From positions 1 through 64,000 of the forward strand of contig NZ_JAGKTL010000003.1 of NCBI RefSeq assembly GCF_017908595.1: 64,000 nt of DNA, read 5' to 3'. The translations under genes and the position numbers were made by a program. The DNA is from Rhodothermus bifroesti. GTDB lineage: Bacteria > Bacteroidota > Rhodothermia > Rhodothermales > Rhodothermaceae. The first letter of the stretch is position 1; every line of letters begins with the position of its first letter. The notes beneath the pieces are model-generated. The model had not been told where the DNA came from. It ran no database searches and saw only the letters and a program-made list of their open reading frames with translations. Shown one piece after another: positions 59,962 through 64,000 of this stretch.

Positions 59962-60990
59962 ATGAAAGTCGTTACTTTCGGTGAGATCATGCTTCGGCTC
60001 TCTACGCCAGGCTTTACGCGCTTTGTGCAGGCTGCCTCGTTTGACGTAACCTTTGGCGGTGGCGAGGCAAACGTGGCCGTTTCGCTGGCCAACTACGGCC
60101 TGGAAAGCTATTTCGTCACCAAGTTACCGAAGCACGAAATCGGCCAGGCGGCTGTGAATCACCTGCGTCGCTTTGGCGTGCATACCGACTACATCGTGCG
60201 GGGAGGCGAGCGTATCGGGATTTATTTTCTGGAAACTGGTGCCAGTCAGCGCCCCTCTAAGGTGATCTACGATCGCGCGGGTGCTGCCATTACCACGCTG
60301 GCAGCAGGGGAAATCGACTGGGAACGTGTATTCGAAGGGGCACGCTGGTTTCACTGGACCGGTATTACACCAGCGTTGGGGGAAACGGTACGGGAACAGC
60401 TCCGCCTGGCCTGCCAGACGGCCCGTCGGGCAGGCGTAACCATCAGTGCCGACCTGAACTACCGGGCCAAACTCTGGAGCGTTGAGGAAGCGCAGCGCGT
60501 CATGCGCGCGCTCATGGAGTACGTGGACGTATGCATTGCCAACGAGGAAGATGCTGAAAAAAGCCTTGGCATCAAGCCCAAAGGCGTAGATGTGGAGACG
60601 GGAAAGCTCGACGAGGCGGCTTACGCGGAGCTGGCTCAGGAGCTTAAGCAAACGTTTGGCTTTCAGGCTGTAGCCATCACGTTGCGTGAAAGCTTTTCGG
60701 CCTCAGTCAACGGCTGGAGTGCGTTGATGGTGGATGACCGGGACTGCCGCAGCCCGTACCGCTCGCGTCGCTATGAAATCCAGCTTGTCGATCGTGTGGG
60801 CGGTGGGGATGCCTTTGCCGGTGGGTTGATCTACGGGCTACTCACCAAAAACGATACGCGACAGGCTTTGGAATTTGCCGTGGCTGCCTCGTGCCTTAAG
60901 CAAACCATCCCTGGTGACTTCAACCTGGTCAGTGCCGATGAGGTTGAAAAGCTGGCACGTGGGGTCGGCTCGGGCCGCGTCGAACGCTAA
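59962..60990 (+). CDS. kdgK: 2-keto-3-deoxygluconate kinase
   Basis: 342 residues of the PfkB/ribokinase family. [40 protein letters not shown] and the anion-hole/catalytic motif [17 protein letters not shown] support the call. It phosphorylates the dehydratase product to KDPG, which eda then cleaves. It is last in the operon; a hairpin follows its stop by 28 bases. Confidence 0.93.
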   Translation: MKVVTFGEIMLRLSTPGFTRFVQAASFDVTFGGGEANVAVSLANYGLESYFVTKLPKHEIGQAAVNHLRRFGVHTDYIVRGGERIGIYFLETGASQRPSKVIYDRAGAAITTLAAGEIDWERVFEGARWFHWTGITPALGETVREQLRLACQTARRAGVTISADLNYRAKLWSVEEAQRVMRALMEYVDVCIANEEDAEKSLGIKPKGVDVETGKLDEAAYAELAQELKQTFGFQAVAITLRESFSASVNGWSALMVDDRDCRSPYRSRRYEIQLVDRVGGGDAFAGGLIYGLLTKNDTRQALEFAVAASCLKQTIPGDFNLVSADEVEKLARGVGSGRVER

Positions 60991-61017
60991 ACTCCAAGGC
61001 CCAAAAGGCGGAACGCT

Positions 61018-61053
61018 AAGGCGACGGACCGGCGTTTGACGATCCGTCGCCTT
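61018..61053 (+). terminator. Hairpin after kdgK, probable terminator
   Basis: An 11-bp perfect stem (61018-61028 with 61043-61053), 14-base loop, then ATTCGATTT. The T-tract is weak, so termination may be partial or Rho-assisted. Confidence 0.55.
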
Positions 61054-61075
61054 ATTCGATTTGCGTCCAAGAACC

Positions 61076-61729
61076 ATGTCGCTGCCTGTTACAGCCGTTG
61101 TGATTCACTACCAGACCCCCGATCTGGTAGACTTAGCCGTTCGCTCTTTTCGGCAGTGTTATCCGGAGGTGCCGCTCTTAATTGTGGACAACGGCTCGCA
61201 GGATCACTCCCGCCAGGTCATTGAAGCTTTGATCACCACCGTTGGCGGTCCTACACAAGCACTTTGGATGCCCCGGAATCTGTATCACGGGCCGGCCATG
61301 CATCGAGCCATGGAGGAAGTCGATACCCCGTACGTGTATTTTTTTGACAGTGATACTGAGACGCATCGCGGGGGATTTCTAGAGCCTATGATCGCGGCAC
61401 TAGAGGCCGACCCAATGGCTTACGGGGCTGGGCGTGTAGTGACGGTCGACCGACGCCGCGGTTTCCGAAAGCCTGAAGGCATGCCCGTGCTTGCTACACC
61501 CTACATGCTCTTGCGGCGCGTGTTGTATTTCCGACTGCCTCCTTTTATCCATCATGGACTGCCGACCATCGAAAACTTTCGGGCAGCTGAGCAGGCAGGC
61601 TATCACCTACTCCCCTTCCCTATTGAGACCTATGTGCACCACTTAGGGCGAGGTACGGCCGGTCGCTACGGTTATGGACTGGGTTGGCGTAGCCGCTTAG
61701 CCTATCTGCTTGAACGACTAGGACTTTGA
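61076..61729 (+). CDS. Family 2 glycosyltransferase
   Basis: 217 residues, GT-A fold, somewhat short. AVVIHYQTPDLVDLAVRSFR, LLIVDNGSQDHSRQVI and the DxD-type FFDSDTETHRGG place it in GT2, near the TPR/rhamnosyl-like short members. There is no membrane helix. The donor and acceptor sugars are unknown, and no other polysaccharide genes are adjacent. The ATG at 61076 was chosen; the upstream frame runs through the preceding hairpin. Confidence 0.85.
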   Translation: MSLPVTAVVIHYQTPDLVDLAVRSFRQCYPEVPLLIVDNGSQDHSRQVIEALITTVGGPTQALWMPRNLYHGPAMHRAMEEVDTPYVYFFDSDTETHRGGFLEPMIAALEADPMAYGAGRVVTVDRRRGFRKPEGMPVLATPYMLLRRVLYFRLPPFIHHGLPTIENFRAAEQAGYHLLPFPIETYVHHLGRGTAGRYGYGLGWRSRLAYLLERLGL

Positions 61730-61800
61730 GCTTTAACCCTCTTGTTTTCTAGGAAGGATGTGGCCATCTTAAGGGACACCCGCGAACCTTATTCAGGGGT

Positions 61801-62706
61801 ATGGCCATGCGCTACTGGAGCTTACTGGTTGCTGGAGGTGGGGCAATCCTTATAGCTTGCCAACTTACGCCCAATCCTAACGTCACGCGCTGGACCTTGG
61901 TTGAGCTATGGCAGCTACACGACAGCTTAGCCCGACCCGAGTCGGCGCTGTTTGATGCAGCGTCTGGGGTGATCTATGTATCGAACATAAACGGTGGGCC
62001 CCTCGAGAAAGATGGAAACGGCTTTATTAGCCGCATCTCGCCTGAAGGTAGGTTGCTTGAGGCCCGATGGGTAAGCGGATTGCATGCACCCAAAGGTATG
62101 GCACTTAGCCGAGGGCACCTTTACGTGGCCGACATCGACACCCTTGTTGAGATCGACGTGGCCACAGGACAGATTACGGCCCGTTATGGTGCACCGGGAG
62201 CCCGTTTTCTTAACGATGTCACGGTTGATACGACCGGAAACGTCTACGTGTCCGATTCGCAAACGCACCGCATCTACCGATTGCAAGGCGATGCGATGGA
62301 AGTCTGGCTCGAGTCGCCGCTGCTGCGTTCCCCCAACGGACTCTATGCCCTCCCGACCTATCTGGTGGTAGCTGCTGCAGACAACCGTGCTGAAAATCCC
62401 GGAGCGCAGCGCTATTTACATGCCGTTTTCTATGCCGAACGCACCATACGTCCTTTCGGCGCTACACGGCCGCTTGGGGGACTTGATGCTGTTGAACCGG
62501 CTAATGGCGGATTCTTTTTGTCTGACTGGGGAGCAGGCCGCCTCTTCTTCTATGACGTGACGATCGACTCCCTCCAACTATTGGCCGAAATCAGCCAAGG
62601 TACGGCCGATTTCGACTATGTACCCGAGCAACAACGGCTTTACGTGCCCGTGATGATGTCGGACCGGCTCATAGCCTATGAGGTCAGGCCAAGCAAAGAA
62701 GAGTAG
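61801..62706 (+). CDS. SMP-30/NHL-like beta-propeller lipoprotein
   Basis: 301 residues. A signal ending in a lipobox (GGAILIAC) is followed by a six-bladed-propeller pattern: GVIYVSNINGGPLEKDGNGF, LYVADIDTLVEIDVATGQI, TVDTTGNVYVSDSQTHRIYR. Relatives include gluconolactonase-like SMP-30 proteins and NHL proteins. The metal-binding residues of true lactonases cannot be confirmed by eye, so enzymatic activity is open. Confidence 0.82.
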   Translation: MAMRYWSLLVAGGGAILIACQLTPNPNVTRWTLVELWQLHDSLARPESALFDAASGVIYVSNINGGPLEKDGNGFISRISPEGRLLEARWVSGLHAPKGMALSRGHLYVADIDTLVEIDVATGQITARYGAPGARFLNDVTVDTTGNVYVSDSQTHRIYRLQGDAMEVWLESPLLRSPNGLYALPTYLVVAAADNRAENPGAQRYLHAVFYAERTIRPFGATRPLGGLDAVEPANGGFFLSDWGAGRLFFYDVTIDSLQLLAEISQGTADFDYVPEQQRLYVPVMMSDRLIAYEVRPSKEE

Positions 62707-62782
62707 CGTTCTACATGAGTTTTCTCGGCCTCTTTAGAAGGGTTTTTGTGTCCTAGACGGTGCGTACCGGTGGAGAGCAAAC

Positions 62783-62815
62783 AAAAAAGCCGTGCTCAAG
62801 CAACACGGCTTTTTT
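62783..62815. terminator. Bidirectional terminator between lipoprotein gene and tRNA-Pro
   Basis: A 12-bp perfect stem AAAAAAGCCGTG (62783-62794) / CACGGCTTTTTT (62804-62815), 9-base loop. The A and T flanks let it serve the plus-strand lipoprotein gene and the minus-strand tRNA. Confidence 0.92.
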
Positions 62816-62819
62816 AGGG

Positions 62820-62893
<74 letters not shown>

Positions 62894-62974
62894 AATACGT
62901 AGATCCCAAATATACACCAAATTGCCTTGGGGTTCCAGGGTGAAATAGGTCTGGCTGCCTAAGTTCAAAGCGAA

Positions 62975-64000
62975 TTAATCGCTGTCACCAAACTGGGCGT
63001 ACATGGCTTCGATGAGTTCGGCATATTGCGCTTCGATCTGTCGGCGGCGGGGTTTAAGGGTAGGTGTAAGCAAACCATTTTCTACAGTGAACGGCTCGCG
63101 CAGCAGGCGAAAGGCTCGGATGCGCTCGTGGGCTGGCGCTTGGCGATTGTACTGGCGCAGGCTGTGCTCAAATAGCCCCAAAACTTGGGGGTGAGAAAGC
63201 AGTGCTTCATCGTCCGTCACAGAGAGGTTTTGCGATTGTGCATATTGGCGGAGTGCTTCGAAGTCGGGCACAATCAGCGCAGCCAAAAATTCTCGCCCCT
63301 CACCTAGGACGACAATCTGGTCAATCCAGGGCTCCTGCTTCAGCTTTTCCTCAATAGGCCCAGGGTAGATGTTTTTGCCCCCGCGCGACACGATCATGTG
63401 CTTGATGCGGTCGGTAATCACCAAATAGCCCTGATCAAAGCGACCGACATCGCCGGTGTGGAACCAACCATCAGCATCAAACACTTCGGCCGTGGCCTCT
63501 TCATTGTTCCAATAGCCCTTCATCACATTTGGGCCTTTGACCAGGATTTCGCCTTCTTCCGTACTCAGGTTGCTGGGGTAGTCGTCGCCTGAAAGCTGGC
63601 CCACAATAGCGCCATCGCTGAGCCGTTGGATGGCGATGGTGACGCCGGGAAGCACCCATCCCACGGTACCAAAGCGCGGTCGATCCATAGGATTGACGGT
63701 AAGCACCGGTGCGGTTTCTGTGAGGCCGTAACCTTCGATGATGGTAATGCCAGCAGCCAAGAAAAACTCACCAATATGTTTGGGCAGTGCTGCCCCGCCT
63801 GAGACAGCAAAGCGCAGCTTACCTCCTAGGCGTGCATGCAGCTTCTGGAAAACCAGTCGATGCGCCAGGCGGTGTTGCGCCTGCAAAAAAGGCCCAGGCG
63901 TACGGCCGGCAAGACGAAGTTCGGCCACCCGACGACCCACCGAAAGCGCCCAGTTGAAGATTTGCCGGCGCAGCGCAGGGCCTGCTTCGATCGCTTTGTG
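62975..64000 (-). CDS. Long-chain acyl-CoA synthetase (AMP-forming), 5' part outside window
   Basis: The C-terminal about 341 residues of an AMP-dependent fatty-acid:CoA ligase that activates long-chain fatty acids. The frame stays open to the window edge (FNWALSVGRRVAEL region), so the true start is beyond 64000. Visible motifs are RFAVSGGAALPKHIGEFF, the ATP/AMP motif GYGLTETAPVLTVNP, GWFHTGDVGRFDQGYLVITD and DRIKHMIVSRGGKNIYPGPI. The form is that of FadD15-like/LC-FACS proteins of Actinobacteria and Bacteroidota. Confidence 0.93.
   Translation of the reverse strand, partial: HKAIEAGPALRRQIFNWALSVGRRVAELRLAGRTPGPFLQAQHRLAHRLVFQKLHARLGGKLRFAVSGGAALPKHIGEFFLAAGITIIEGYGLTETAPVLTVNPMDRPRFGTVGWVLPGVTIAIQRLSDGAIVGQLSGDDYPSNLSTEEGEILVKGPNVMKGYWNNEEATAEVFDADGWFHTGDVGRFDQGYLVITDRIKHMIVSRGGKNIYPGPIEEKLKQEPWIDQIVVLGEGREFLAALIVPDFEALRQYAQSQNLSVTDDEALLSHPQVLGLFEHSLRQYNRQAPAHERIRAFRLLREPFTVENGLLTPTLKPRRRQIEAQYAELIEAMYAQFGDSD

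Overview
The window reads as chromosomal DNA of a thermophile-like member of the Rhodothermota (Bacteroidota/Chlorobi side of the tree), close to Rhodothermus. This is inferred from family content, not from a database search: a GWxTD protein, a TolB-propeller/outer-membrane-barrel fusion, a probable DUF4290 protein, FecR/ECF-sigma/TonB-receptor regulation, a Rho factor with a long disordered insert, and a TAnnTTTG-type promoter. Coding density is very high, many genes overlap by 4 to 30 bases, and I see no prophage, insertion sequence or CRISPR array. Both window edges cut genes: an E2 acyltransferase on the left and an acyl-CoA synthetase on the right.

Layout. 1-5.9 kb: E2 of a 2-oxoacid dehydrogenase, then a translationally coupled signalling cassette (PAS histidine kinase, Rcp1-like receiver, REC-PAS-HK-REC hybrid). 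5.9-13.7 kb (minus): clpP, trigger factor, a large HExxH/TolB-propeller/beta-barrel protein, and a NatAB-type ABC exporter. 13.8-22.6 kb: two small conserved proteins, ruvC-yebC, full-length cobalamin-dependent metH, typA and a dihaem cytochrome c. 22.9-31.3 kb (plus): ECF sigma factor, lipoprotein, FecR anti-sigma factor, TonB-dependent receptor, Met/His-rich outer-membrane protein, YfiR, and a YfiN-like histidine kinase. 31.3-41.2 kb: ruvA-nadE, a HAD phosphatase, rho, folC, a YceI protein, purQ, an MgtC/DUF4010 membrane protein and a rhomboid.

41.3-61.0 kb holds the most interesting material. Two blocks encode uronate catabolism: uxaC plus a KduI/IolB-like cupin isomerase, and a TRAP transporter (dctPQM) with mannonate dehydratase, KDPG aldolase and KDG kinase. 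Their upstream regions share the element AACCTAT-N4-TAAACGGT, which suggests one regulator for both. Fructuronate reductase is not in the window. Between the two blocks lie a GWxTD protein, a 6-phosphogluconate dehydrogenase, guaD and a 13-gene plus-strand run. That run is divergent from a SufR-like regulator with Fe-S-type cysteines. It encodes two DUF2249 proteins, the di-iron repair protein Ric/ScdA, a DUF59 Fe-S assembly factor, ferredoxin FdxA, a CopD-like protein, a cupin, DUF488, three membrane proteins with NnrS- or haem-copper-oxidase-like helices, a TIM-barrel-like protein and a HEPN-like protein. I read it as a nitrosative-stress / Fe-S repair module under Fe-S-sensing control, with a candidate inverted-repeat operator in its divergent promoter.

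61-64 kb: a glycosyltransferase, an SMP-30-like lipoprotein, tRNA-Pro(CGG) with a bidirectional terminator, and the truncated acyl-CoA synthetase.
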